From the NCBI RefSeq assembly GCF_029852145.1, contig NC_079977.1:13512640-13576639 (forward strand): a stretch of DNA of 64,000 nt. The letters run 5' to 3'. Every line of letters begins with the position of its first letter. Position 1 is the stretch's first letter. The position numbers and the translations under genes are program-made. Below, one piece after another: positions 39,018 through 49,915 of this stretch. The DNA comes from Microplitis mediator (Eukaryota; Arthropoda; Insecta; Hymenoptera; Braconidae). A model generated the notes under the pieces. The model made no database searches, was not told the origin of the DNA, and saw only the letters and a program-made list of their open reading frames with translations.

Positions 39018-40071
39018 TAGGGTAAGAGAATCAGTACCCAGCCCTAAACCAGTAGCCAGCCACTTCATGTTAAATTATACACGGAAAGAATTTTTTAATA
39101 AAAATTAATCTGTAATTTCGAGTAATCCTGGGCCGTTGCAAAAAGTTGGTATATTTTGTTTTAAATTTAATATTTTTTGTTTAAATATTAACGTTGCTAG
39201 ACTATGTATTACTCTAGTACTGAGTAATTTTTTAAAAGTCTTATATTTAATCGATTATTGTGAATATCTCATCTTAATCTATTAATTTTTACTCAATGTG
39301 ATTAATTTTTACTCCCCAATATACCATTCTTTTAAACCCATTAACTGTTTGATGAAAAACTGCTTATAACTCGAATAAATTTTCTTATCTATGGGAGTAA
39401 TTTTTACTCTAAACTGCGGGGTAATATTTCAGTAGTCTCCGTTAATCTTCGGTTAATATCGGCTTCAATTAAATGTCTTTTATTTTGCCCACGACAACTT
39501 ACATATACGCACACAAACGTAGGCTTGGAAAAAAGACGATCTCTGTATTTCTCTATAACTTAATATTTATTTTAAAATTAAAAAAAAATTTGTATCTTTT
39601 CTTTTTCAACACAATAAGAGTAATTTTTTTTTATTATTTTTCAAAATATTTATTTTAAGTCATATTCTAAGGCAATTAGATGGTTATTAGATTATTTTAT
39701 GGAAATTTCATTGTAATTCAATATAAATGTTATAAATTGAATCATCAACTTTTTATCATAACCTACGAGTAAAAATGGAATTAGAGAGAATTTATTTAGA
39801 CAGCCGCTAGGTGTAATTTTTACTCGCAATTGTGAGTAAAAATTAATCTGATAGATTTTTACTCACTGAAAGAGTAAAATTTCGTAATTCGATAGTATAA
39901 AGTCGTAATGGCCCAAGATTACTCGATTCAGAGTAATTTTTAGAATAAATAACATGGCAATATTCATACGAAAATTCTTTCCGTGTATCTATATATATTT
40001 TGAGCCAATGTTAAAGTACATGACCGGCTGACTATACTGGTTAGGGGCTGGGTACTGGTGCTCTTAGCCTA
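39018..40071. mobile_element. TAGGGTAAGAG-ended element with a nested ACACGGAAAG element
   Basis: Outer ends TAGGGTAAGAGAATCAGTAC (39018) and GTACTGGTGCTCTTAGCCTA (to 40071) also share CCCAGCCCTAAACCAGTA. Inside, 39079-39986 has ends ACACGGAAAGAATTTT and inverse and is filled with TAATTTTTACTC/GAGTAAAAATTA words in both orientations. Neither encodes a protein. Located in intron 1 of the DUF4806-type gene. Confidence 0.65.
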
Positions 40072-40190
40072 ATTGACTTAGTCTAAAAATCAAAGAAATT
40101 AATTAAACTCAGTGTTGTTGATAGGGATATGAGGGATGATCGTGTTTTTATTATCAGAAACATTTGTAACGTAGTTTATTGTCATTTCAG

Positions 40191-40740
40191 GAGATTATGA
40201 TCAAGGGATCCGTAGATTGAAGAGATCCTTTAAAAAATAGTATATTACACACCGAGGGAAGTAAAGTAAGAAATGTCTCAGATCACATGTAATTATTGGC
40301 CGAGGCGAAGCCGAGGTCAACAAACATGTGATCTGAGGCTTTCTTATTTACTTCCCGAGGAGTGTATACTATTTTTCTCCTCGACGGAGGCGGGAAGCGG
40401 CAACTTCGTTTTGCACAGCGGGACGAAGGTTGACGCTTTCCGCCCGGAGGTGAGAAAAAGAATGTTGACAGCACTGAGAGTGACTTACAATTTAACGATG
40501 ACCATCAACCTATTATGATGAGTACTACGAGAGTGGCTCAGATTCTAGCAAAGCCAATTCCTTTGAAAACTACAAAAAAACAGCTAGACCACGGTCAGTC
40601 TTCAGATTACATAGAATCCAATTTACAACTACCTGAAATTGATGAATTCGCTGAGAATGAGAATAATAATTCAAATCAGATTAGTTTGGAAATTGACTCT
40701 GCTGAGAAGGTGCCAGAATCACTATCGGTGGAACCCAAAG
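40191..40740 (+). pseudogene. DUF4806-type gene, exon 2 with insertion
   Basis: Acceptor TCATTTCAG|GAG completes an Arg codon with exon 1 (RDYDQGIRRLKRSF). After KRSFK the frame meets the inserted element at about 40239. Beyond it the original frame resumes as NVDSTESDLQFNDDHQP, then a polar, acidic stretch to VEPK and the donor CAAAG|GTAGTT in phase 1. The flanking A-tract (five As) appears duplicated. Confidence 0.7.
40239..40455. mobile_element. Double-hairpin repeat element inserted in exon 2
   Basis: Starts ATAGTATATTACACACCGAG and ends CGCCCGGAGGTGAG. The first half (to about 40375) is one long hairpin whose arms pair from AGTATA...TTACTTCCC through CAGATCACATG to an apical GGCCGAGGCGAAGCCGAGG. 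The second half (about 40376-40455) is another hairpin (GGAGGCGGGAAGCGGCAACT pairing with GACGCTTTCCGCCC). A relative with the same two-hairpin plan lies at 47510-47727. Both inserted in A-runs. The open frame at 40273-40518 passes through it and is not a native gene. Confidence 0.75.
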
Positions 40741-41095
40741 GTAGTTATTATTATTTTATTAATTAGATGTAATTTTATTAGTGAAATATGATACATGTAT
40801 ATAGAATTACGTGTGATAAATATTAATTTACATTAGATAAATATAGTAATAATAATAATAATAATAAAAATAAAAAAAATAATTATCATTATTATTTCAT
40901 TACTATTTTTGTATTTGTTTAATGCTTGTAAATAGTAGTTGAGCGTAATTATATATAAATGTACAGGGTGGCCACGAACCGGGAATATCGGGAATTTAAT
41001 GTAACCGGGAAATATCATGGAAATGTCAGGGAATTCCGAAAAATATCTGGGAATTAAATTGTAACAGTTCAAAATTTAAAAAATTTTCAATTATA

Positions 41096-41562
41096 CACTA
41101 GTTATAAAAATTAAGGGATGTTCAAAAAATTTCAAATTTGAAAGTGATTTTCAACAGGTTGTAACTCGAAGGAAAATGGTCATACGACAAAAACAAAAAA
41201 GTCAAACTGTAGCTTCAAGTGTCTAGTTTTCTGATCTAGTCTTTAAATTTTTTTATTGTGTGCGGTTCCAGAGTAATCCTAAGAAAACTATCGAAAAAGA
41301 AATTTACCAAATTTTTGCTCGTCTTAAAAACGGTCTTCGAGCTTCAATAAATTTTTTTCGATAATTATGATTGATTTTTGATTGCTCCGGAACCGTGCAT
41401 AATAAAAAAATTTAAAAACCCAGATCAGAAAACTAGACAATTGAAGCCACAGTTTAACTTTTTGTTTTTATTGTACGACCATTTTCCTTCAAGTTACAAA
41501 CTGTTGAAAATTACTAAAAAATTTGAAATTTTTTTAATATCCCTTGATTGTTGTAACTAGAG
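41096..41562. mobile_element. Palindromic mariner-like MITE
   Basis: Ends CACTAGTTATAAAAATTAAG and inverse, flanked by TA (41094-41095 and 41563-41564). The arms pair (GGAAAATGGTCATACGAC with GTACGACCATTTTCC). A relative ends at 61480 (TTAATTTTTGTGACCAG, then TA). Confidence 0.65.
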
Positions 41563-42204
41563 TATTTTGAATTTATTTAAATACTAAAATTTCTTAATAA
41601 ATATTTTAACTTATACATTTTTAGCATCGAATAATCAAAAGTAGGCAATATTAATTTAATTTATTGCCCCCAGCAAACGGAATCGCATTGGCTTCCAATG
41701 CGATTCAATGTGATTCAACGCAATTCAATACTATTTTTGAAACCTATTGTATCGCGTTGGAAAGTATTGAATCGTATAGGATTTTCAAGACCCCGTCGAT
41801 CATGCAGTTTAGAGGTTAAACTGAATAACCAACTAAGATTTCTGTGTACCATAAGCCGTTAAAGTAGTAATAATTGAAATGAAATATCGAATTACTATTT
41901 AATTATCGCGGTCATTTATTCAAAGGAAAATATTCTCATAAAATGAAAAATAATAACTGTTATCGTTTATATTTTATAATAAAATAAAGTTATATCGTCA
42001 ATCCAAAGAGATTATTTTGCGGTCAATTTTGAAAAAAATATTAGATTACAAGTAAAAAATAAATTTTTTACAATAATTTTATTTAAAATAAATAATAATT
42101 TATCGCATAGCAATTTTTTAAGTAAACTTAACCACGTAAATTTTAGAAAAGACAATTTTAAAAATGTTAAAATTTGATGACAGTCAAACGTCAAAGTAAG
42201 ACCT

Positions 42205-43175
42205 TGACAATTTTTCTGGAACTGTCATCTAGTGTAGTCGAGAAGTGAGTTTTCTGCAAAAAATTGTAAATACACTCTTAAAAATATGGCGATTGGTGCA
42301 TTGGATTCAGAATTTAATTCTGAGAAATGGGAATTTTTTAATTTATCCGCCATTAAAAATTTCATTTGCTATAAACAAAAAACGAAGAGACAAAAAGGGA
42401 GTCTCCGTTTTGTAGCTATAACTTCAAAAATATTAAAGATATCTAAAATTTAAAAAAAGATTCTAAAAGAGGAGAAAATTTTAGTAAAATAAGTCTCAAC
42501 TTCCCGAGTTGTAGCTCTATTATTTATAATTTTAATTTAACATTGAAAGTTGGGTTCCGCGTGGTCGTTTCGGTGCCTGGGCGTCGCCGCAAAGCAAAGT
42601 ATGCAACACAAAACTCAAGTCTCCGAAAAATTTGTTAATTAACAATTAAATAACTTAAACCAAAATCTAGCTGAAAAATTATTTTTTTGCAGGGCTATAT
42701 TCCTTCAAGTGTCTAGATGACACTATAATTTATTCAGATTTTTAAATTAATATTGAATGTTATAGAAAAATTATTTTGTGTTGCATACTTTGCTTTGCGG
42801 CGACGCCTAGGCACCGAAACGGCCGCGCGGAGCCCAACTTTCAACGTTAAATTAAAATTATAAATAATGGAGCTACAACTCGGGGAGTTGAGACTTATTT
42901 TACTAAAATTTTCTCCTCTTTTAGAATCTTTTTTTAAATTTTAGATATCTTTAATATTTTTGAAGTTATAGCTACAAAACGGAGACTCCCTTTTTGTCTC
43001 TTCGTTTTTTGTTTGTAACAAATGAAATTTTTAATGGCGGATAAATTAAAAAATTCCCATTTCTCAGAATTAAATTCTGAATCCAATGCACCAATCGCCA
43101 TATTTTTGAGAGTGTCTTAACGATTTTTCGCGGAAAACTCACTTCTCGACTAGACTATTTGTCTATCTGACATTT
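42205..43175. repeat. ~970-bp palindrome
   Basis: Arms about 42222-42630 and 42760-43165 pair (CTTTGCTTTGCGGCGACGCC near 42780 with GGCGTCGCCGCAAAGCAAAG near 42580; GGAGTCTCCGTTTTGTAGC inverted near 42975). The outer part holds CGAGAAGTGAGTTTTC and its inverse. Confidence 0.75.
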
Positions 43176-43179
43176 TTAA

Positions 43180-43907
43180 GGGGGATAGCCACTGTGAAAT
43201 TTCAAAAAAAAAAAATTTTTTTTTTTTTTTATTAAATCAAAGTGTATATGTTCTAAAATATGTATCGAGAGTTTTATATGAAAATTCCGAATATTTTCAA
43301 AGTTATAGTCATTTTTGTGACAGCGCGTCAACTGACCGTTGCATCGACTAAAAACTTTAAACGCGTTTTTCTCGAAACTACTTTTTTTGAACTGGCGGCA
43401 TCTGTAATTTGCATAAATATGAACCGATTCGCAATTTGTTTTTATGCCGTATTCGTCTATTCAGTAGCTAAAGTTGCACGTAGAGGATTTTGAAAATTTT
43501 GATTATTAAGATTTTTTAGGGCTGTTTGAATCCAAAAAAATGAGAAAAAATAATGAAAAAATTTTTAATATGTCGCCATTTTTTTTCAAATCCAAATTTT
43601 CGAAACCCCCTGTGTGCAACGATAACCACATGCATACAGATTACATCACCGTTTGGTTTTTTTGTTTCTGATAATCCGTTTTTGAGTTAGAGATGACATC
43701 GTGGTGGGGAAAATTTTTTTGTTGCTCCACAAAAATGCTTATAACTTTGTAACAACATAATATTTTTTGATGAAAATTTAGGAGAATTATCTTCAATCTA
43801 TACATTATAAAACGAAAAAAACCCGATCCCCAAATTTCTTTATTATCCCAGTCAAAAAAATTCCCGAAAATCACCTATTTTTTCAATCCTCACAGTGGCT
43901 ATCCTCC
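43180..43907. mobile_element. TTAA-flanked MITE, copy 2
   Basis: Ends GGGGGATAGCCACTGTGA and CACAGTGGCTATCCTCC, with TTAA at 43176-43179 and 43908-43911. Same insertion point relative to the surrounding palindrome as copy 1 at 9280-9993, so the two were copied together as part of the larger element. Confidence 0.65.
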
Positions 43908-44614
43908 TTAATATTTATATTTTAACAAAGTTCAATACTTTGTATTTTTTAAATAAATAAATGCATGCCTTTAAACTTAATTACTTTTACAGTCATTCAA
44001 TTTTTCGTGCTTAGTGAATTATTTTACTAAAAAAATTTGACATAATCATTAAAATGATTGCAAAAGCTATAATTTTACTACAAGTTTTCTATTTACACTC
44101 TGTATTAAAATAATTTTTTTTCTCTCAATTATTTTTGAGTCATATGCGATAATCATATTGAAATTTTTAAATTTCGGCTATCGGTAATCTAGAATTTTGG
44201 GTTAATCGGTAAAAAAAATTTCCTACTTAGCCTATATCAACGTGTCGCATTGAATCGCTTTGATTCGGATTGACAAGACGGCCATTCCAAAAACAGGATT
44301 GAATCGGATAGAAAACTGAATGCGATTCAATGCGATCCCGTTTGCTGGGCCATTTTTTATGATTTCTCGCATGATTTAATTATCAAATTTAATTATTAAA
44401 AATGAAAATATTATAAAAACTTTGAACATCTAAATGAATCAAATAAAATTTCTAAATCAGGAAAAAATGTGAAAAACTTTACTGGAAAACCGGGAAATAT
44501 CAGGGAATATTGAAATCATTTCTTTGTGGCCACCCTGATGTATAGCATTAGGTTATTAGAGAATTGATGATGGTCAAAAGCCTAATTAAAAATACAAAAG
44601 TAAAAATTAATAAG

Positions 44615-44715
44615 CGTGGAAGAACATCGGCGAAGATTTGCCTTTCGATGATGTTGAAAAATTTATAGCCTTCGATGAATCATTGAAAAACAATGAGGAG
44701 AAAAAAAAAGCACTG
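44615..44715 (+). CDS. DUF4806-type gene, exon 3
   Basis: Phase-1 entry (acceptor AATAAG|CG, weak pyrimidine tract) and phase-0 exit (CACTG|GTATTT). Encodes WKNIGEDLPFDDVEKF through NNEEKKKAL, matching the start of the DUF4806 region. Confidence 0.6.
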
Positions 44716-44810
44716 GTATTTACAAATTATTCAAATATTACTTACGAATTATTTAATTATTATTTACAAGTGGTTTAAATATTCTAAACTATCCACCCAT
44801 TATGACACAG

Positions 44811-44988
44811 ATTGACATCTTTCAAACGGTCTCGGCCGGATGCAACAAATGCGAAGATGATGTCTATAAGATAATGGGGAAAATCATCAAAAAAGAAGTA
44901 CAATTGCAGTATAGCGGGGCTGGTAAATTAATTAAAGGTCTCAGAAAAAAAAGTTTCAAAGAAACTGAGACTTTCAATGCTTTGGATA
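44811..44988 (+). CDS. DUF4806-type gene, exon 4
   Basis: Acceptor GACACAG|ATTGAC in phase 0 and donor GGATA|GTAAGT in phase 1. Encodes IDIFQTVSAG ... IIKKEVQLQYSGAG ... KKSFKETETFNALD, the core of the DUF4806 C-terminal domain. The upstream in-frame ATG at 44802 lies in the intron. Confidence 0.7.
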
Positions 44989-45048
44989 GTAAGTTTATGC
45001 TTTATTTAAATATTAATTATGATTTTACTACTATGATTATTATTTTAG

Positions 45049-45203
45049 GATTCTTTACGGCTGAATATCATGCCTCTAAAGAAAAAATAAAAGTACTGAC
45101 TGCGGTAAGTACTTTTTTATCGGGGGTAAAAGACAGAGACGGTTGTCGGGCTCAGCGAAATAAAAATATACAAATTTTGGAAGAATTAAACAACGATAAA
45201 TAA
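45049..45203 (+). CDS. DUF4806-type gene, exon 5 and stop
   Basis: Follows a 60-bp intron (44989-45048, GTAAGT ... TTTTAG). Completes Arg, then FFTAEYHASKEKIK to EELNNDK and TAA at 45201-45203, which overlaps an AATAAA signal. Confidence 0.65.
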
Positions 45204-45249
45204 AACATAAAAATACAGATCATTATAATTTAAAAAATAATATATATTC

Positions 45250-45650
45250 ATGATTATTTTGATACCGTCTTCTAATAATTAATAACGAAAGAAATTGAAC
45301 GTTAATTTAAGCATATAATTATGTACTTAATTACTTAATTTAAAAAAAGACTTGTATCTGAAATTATTTTGATACCGTCTTCTAATAATTAATAACAAAA
45401 TAAATTTAATGTTAATTTAAGCATATAATTATTTAATTTAATAAATAACATGTACTAGAAATTATTGTGATACCGTCTTATAATAATTAATAACAAAAGA
45501 AATTTAACGTTAATTTAAGCATATAATTATGTATTTAATTATTTGATTTAAAGAATGACATGTACTAAAAATTATTTTGTTACAGTCTTATAACAATTAA
45601 TAAAAAAAGACATTTAAGCATATATTTATGTATTGAATTATTTAATTAAT
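45250..45650. repeat. ~105-bp tandem repeat, four units
   Basis: Four units each containing GATACCGTCTTCTAATAATT and TTTAAGCATATAATTATGTA, starting near 45257, 45365, 45467 and 45570. It lies just downstream of the DUF4806-type gene. Confidence 0.8.
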
Positions 45651-45654
45651 GGCC

Positions 45655-45900
45655 AGTCCTTGATAATTAAATTTGGGCCAGACCTGGCTACGAAGCATGG
45701 GCCAGGTTTGGTAATCAAGCGCGGGCCAGATCTGGTAACCGAGCATGGGCCAGGTCGTAATCAAGCACGGGCCAGGTCTGGTAACCAAGCATGGGCCAGG
45801 TCTGGTAATCAAGCATGGGCCAGGTCTGGTAATCAAGCATGGGCCAGGTCTGGTAACCAAGCATGGGCCAGGTCTGGCAACCAGGCTTGGCCCGAGATTA
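45655..45900. repeat. 24-bp minisatellite with GGGCCAGGTCTGG core
   Basis: About ten units of CATGGGCCAGGTCTGGTAAC with small changes. 24 is a multiple of 3, so long open frames arise on both strands (45633-46025, 45642-46040, 45745-45984); they are not genes. Confidence 0.85.
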
Positions 45901-45917
45901 TCATTCCAGACTTTTAC

Positions 45918-46622
45918 TGTAAAAAAAATTTTTCCCGGAGGGATCCCGCTGGGATCCCGCATTTGGAACCTGCCGCTCATGTGACTGACCGGAACTTTAA
46001 GCGGAAGATTGGCGGAACCTTTTAAATTGGTAGAGAGCATTATAATATAGCTATAAAATTCTCAAGAAAAATGTTAGCAACTATTTTGAACGAAAATTAG
46101 TAAATTCTGCTAATTTTTATGATGTCTAAGATGTTAAATAGTGCCGCTAAAATTTTTTAAATCTTCCGATAAGAGTATTTTGGGTATTTTCAGGTGAAAC
46201 TGCGGAATACAAAAAATACCAATACTGCCGCGTAAAATCCTGAAATCTTCCAAAAAAAGTTGGTAGGGTGCTTTCAGGTGAAACTGTGGAATACAAAAAA
46301 TACCAATACTGCCGCGGCATTATTGGTATTTTTGTTTTCCGCAGTTTCACCTGAAAATACCCAAAATACTCTTATCGGAAGATTTCAAAAATTTTAGCGG
46401 CAATATTTAAAATCTTAGACATAAAAATTAGCATAATTTACTAATTTTCGTTAAAAAAAGATGCTAACATTTTTCTTGAGAATTTTATAGCTATATTATA
46501 TGCTCTCTACCAATTTAAAAGGTTCCGCCAATCTTCCGCGTAAAGTTCCGGTCAGTCTCATGAGCGGCAGGTTCCAAATGCGAGATCCCGGCGGGATCCC
46601 TCCGGGAGAAATTTTTTTTACA
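45918..46622. mobile_element. 705-bp palindromic element with TGTAAAAAAAA ends
   Basis: Ends TGTAAAAAAAATTTTTCCCG (45918) and TTTTTTTACA (to 46622). The arms pair for nearly their full length, including GGAGGGATCCCG, CTGACCGGAACTTTA and GGTAGAGAGCATTATAATAT with their inverses. The centre near 46270 holds a second small repeat (CTTCCAAAAAAAGTTGG, with AAAAAATACCAATACTGCCG on both sides). No coding capacity. Confidence 0.8.
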
Positions 46623-46624
46623 CG

Positions 46625-47215
46625 CCCGATGAAAAAAGATTTTGTCTAATCATATATGATTATATATGTTCATATATATGATCATATATGATTATATATA
46701 TTCATATATGATTATATATAATCATATATGATTATATATAATCATATATGAAGTTATATATAATCATGCATGATTATATATGGGGTCATATATAATTATA
46801 TATGACCCCATACATAATTAGATCTGATCATACCTGGCTGTTATGAGTCCATATATAAGTCTATATATAATTAGATCTGATCAAATCTGATTATATATGA
46901 GTCTATGTATAATTAGATATGAACATACCTGGCTGTTACAACCCCATATATAATCATACATAAGTCTATATATGATTAGATCTATTTATATATGTCTATA
47001 TATAGTTAGATCTGATCATACCTGGCTGTTATAACCCCATATATGATCATATATAAGTCTTTACATGATTAGATCTGATCAGACATGATTGATACAAACC
47101 CATATGTAATTAGATATAGGCCTATATATAATTATATCTGATCAGACATGACTGATATAAACTTATATGTAGTTATATATGTCTATGTATGTTTAAATCT
47201 GATCAGACTTCATTG
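46625..47215. mobile_element. CCCGATGAAAAAAG-ended element, truncated copy
   Basis: The end CCCGATGAAAAAAGATTTTG matches the inverted right end of 14034-16543, and the same AT-rich TGATCA/ATATATGATTATATATGA arrays and CATACCTGGCTGTTATGA phrases follow. It runs into the (AT)n tract and has no second end. Confidence 0.7.
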
Positions 47216-47346
<131 letters not shown>

Positions 47347-47509
47347 TAGGGTGATCCAAAAAATAACAAATTTTTTTTTTTCTCGCAAACAGGTTCAAAA
47401 GTTTCATTTAGATAAAAAAAGACGCCTGTGAAAATATGAGCTCTTAATATCAACATTAAGAGGTTCCTCATCGCACTTTTCTATTTTCCATAAGAATAAC
47501 ATGGAAATA

Positions 47510-47727
47510 GTATATTACATACCTAGGCCAGTAAAATAAGAAAAGTCTCAGAGCACATGTAATTGTTGGCCGAGGCGAAGCCGAGGCTGACAAACATGTG
47601 GTCTGAGGCTTTCTTTTTTACTGGCCAAGGTGCGTATACTATTTTTCTGCTCGACGAAGCCGGAAAGTCGCAACTTCGTTTGGGGCAGCGGCCCGAAAGT
47701 TGCCACTTTCCGGCCGGAGGGCAGAAA
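47510..47727. mobile_element. Double-hairpin element, second copy
   Basis: Same plan as 40239-40455: ATAGTATATTACATACC ... GGCCGAGGCGAAGCCGAGG ... GCGTATACTATTTTTC, then a second hairpin (GCCGGAAAGTCGCAACTTCG pairing with CGAAAGTTGCCACTTTCCGG) ending GGAGGGCAG. Inserted in a run of As. The two copies differ by compensating changes in the stems (GGAAGTAAA/TTTACTTCCC versus GGCCAGTAAA/TTTACTGGCC). Confidence 0.7.
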
Positions 47728-48013
47728 AAATTTTTTTTACGTCTTCTGATTTTTATAAGTAGCTAACGATGCGTCATAGGAATAATTGGCAGGCATATTT
47801 TTGTAGGGAATTGAATGCTCTATAAAAAGAAATAACTAGAAAACGATGCGAAATTCAAAAAAACTTTATTGGAAATAACTTCTAGGGAATAAAATCGTCT
47901 ACAAAAAAGGTCCTATGATATTTTGTAATAGGTCTGATAGTTTCGCCGGAAAAGTTGAGGATATTTTTTTTTATTTATTTCGAACCACATAAGCCTCTGG
48001 GAGCATAAAAATA

Positions 48014-49508
48014 TCTATCTCTATCTCAATTTCAACCCGTGCCGCACAGCGATGTAAGTTTCCCATTTAAATAACACGGGGTTTTTGGCATTGAACAATT
48101 AATTTTTTATTCCGGCTAAAGTAATTGTTCGAAAAATTTTAAACTCTGTAGACTTTATCCTTATATTACCAGCTGCTCCTCAGAATTTTGACAGATTTTC
48201 AGCTACCATAATTTTGGGGGTAGAGCATAATGAAAAAAAAGAAAAAAAAATTTTTTTATTTCTATCTAAAATTTTTATTTAATAACATATCAAACCACTC
48301 TGCATCCTTATCAGAAGTTCTTACTTTTTTTTATTCTCGCACCCAAGTGGGTGAACGGCATATCTGTGTTGCACTAATACAGTAATCAGGAGCTTTGGAC
48401 GAGTTTTTCTTATGACCAAACGAATATTTTCAAAAAATTGAAGCGCACTTCGCTAAATAAGACAATAGTGCGTTGATGAGCAGTAGAGTGTATCTTAAAA
48501 GGATTTTTCGAATTTATTACAATTACCTCTCAAAATAGTTTCAATTACAACAGAAAAAATTCCCTTGAAGTTTAAGCTCTTAATTCCAACGGGAAGAGTT
48601 ACCGCAAAATTTTTTTTGTGATTTTTTTAAGAAATTTTATTTTTTATGTTATTTGACTTTGTGTCTTTTTCATAAATACATAATGCATTCAATTGATATC
48701 TGAGATCGGTATATCTATGCCACTAATCATATTATGCCTTAGTTTAACATTCAATAAATATTATCAATAAATTAAATTTCTTTCAACATTTGCTTAAATA
48801 AGCTGCTCACCTTTAAGTTTATTATTTGTTTTGAGCTATAAGTAATAAACAAAAGGTTGATAGTTTTGTGTATTATAATATCGAAATAATTATTTATGTA
48901 CAATTTTCTAACTATAATAAATTATTAATAAAATAGATCTCTTCTATCAATAAATATAAAAAACTTGAAAAATCACAAAAACAAAATTTGCGGCACGTGG
49001 TCCCGTTGGAAGTAAGAGCTCAAACTTTTTAAGGGAACTTTTTTCTGTCGTAATTGAAACCGTTTGTAAGGTGATCGTAATAAATTCAAAAAATCCTTTT
49101 AAGGAACACTTTACTGCACACTAATGCAAAGTTCCTGATTACTGTATTAGTGCAACAAAGATATACCGTTCACCCACTTAGGTGCGAGAATGAAAAAAAG
49201 TAAGAACTTCTGATAAGGATGCAGAGTGATTTCATATGTTATTTGAAAAAACTTTAGCTAAAAAAAAAAAAAATAATTTTTTTCTTTTTTTTCATCATGC
49301 TGTACCCCCAAATTTATAGTAGCTGAAAATCTGTAAAAATTCTGAGGTGTAGCTGCTAATATAAGGATAAAGTCTACAGGGTTTCAAATTTTTCGAACAA
49401 TTACTTTAGCCGGAATAAAAAATTAATTGTTCAATGCCAAAAACCCCGTGTTATTTAAATGGGAAACTTACATCGCTGTGTGGCACGGGTTAAAATTGAG
49501 ATAGAGAC
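48014..49508. repeat. ~1.5-kb palindrome
   Basis: Left arm (TTTCAACCCGTGCC ... AACACGGGGTTTTTGGCATT) pairs with the right arm (AATGCCAAAAACCCCGTGTT ... GGCACGGGTT). The centre is near 48780. Arms also include CACCCAAGTGGGTGAACGG and its inverse. Confidence 0.75.
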
Positions 49509-49915
49509 CTGAAACTTTGAGGATATTTTTTTTTATTTATTTCAAACCACATAAGCCTCTGGGAGCATAAAAATTCGAAAATGTCCAAAATAAGGACCAC
49601 CCTAATATATATATTAGGGTGCTTCATTTCAGAGCCAAATTTTTTTTTTTCAAGTGCATGTGGAAAAAACCATAGTTCAACACAAAAAAAAAAATTTCGC
49701 GCAAGAAAAAAAATTCTATGTCGATTACAGGACTAGCTCATTGAAAAATTCAATTTTCCCATGTAAATAACATGGGAAAATTATTTTTTTTAGCTTTAAG
49801 TATTTATAACTTCGTTAACAAATCGACAGATCAAAAGACTAATCCATACTTTTGAAGGAAATTGAACGCTCTACAAAAAAGGTCTCTTATCATTTTATGA
49901 CAGAGTGATTAGCTT

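Larger units (their letters stand above)
41669..44349. mobile_element. CCCAGCAAAC-ended element containing a palindrome and a TTAA MITE
   Basis: Ends CCCAGCAAACGGAATCGCAT (41669) and GCGATCCCGTTTGCTGGG (to 44349), with GATTCAATGCGATT words near both ends. It carries a ~970-bp palindrome (42205-43175) followed directly by a TTAA-flanked MITE (43180-43907). The same right-hand arrangement recurs at 9135-10420. Confidence 0.7.
40964..44537. mobile_element. CAGGGTGGCCAC-ended element, host of a TE nest
   Basis: Ends CAGGGTGGCCACGAACCGGG (40964) and GTGGCCACCCTG (to 44537), with ATGTA duplicated on both sides (40959-40963 and 44538-44542). The native terminal parts are recognisable by CGGGAATATCGGGAATTTA/ACCGGGAAATATCAGGGAAT. 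It fills intron 2, which would be only about 300 bp without it. No transposase of its own. The end sequence is hAT-like but the visible duplication is only 5 bases. Confidence 0.7.
33695..45203 (+). pseudogene. DUF4806-family gene, five exons, exon 2 interrupted by a hairpin element
   Basis: Exons 33695-33917, 40191-40740, 44615-44715, 44811-44988 and 45049-45203; phases 1, 1, 0, 1 agree at every junction. The N-terminus (EYAVVEFEEW ... VEVVPIGWL ... CYWPP ... WIKYPVNVI) is the usual first-exon domain of insect DUF4806 proteins, whose function is largely unknown. Exons 3-5 give the C-terminal DUF4806 region (LPFDDVEKFIAFDESL, LQYSGAGKLIKGLRKKSF). An AATAAA follows at 45199-45204. The ~216-bp insertion at 40239-40455 brings an in-frame TAG and shifts the frame, predicting truncation after about 91 residues. 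Without it and one A-tract copy, the frame is continuous. It is therefore a pseudogene or a recently disrupted or polymorphic allele. The acceptor at 44614 is weak. Confidence 0.75.

Noticed and set aside
40273..40518. 81-codon open frame as a separate gene
   Set aside because: It runs through the double-hairpin element and into exon 2 in the wrong frame.
45633..46040. Open frames of 130-132 codons on both strands
   Set aside because: The 24-bp repeat keeps any open frame open; the frames then run into a palindromic element.
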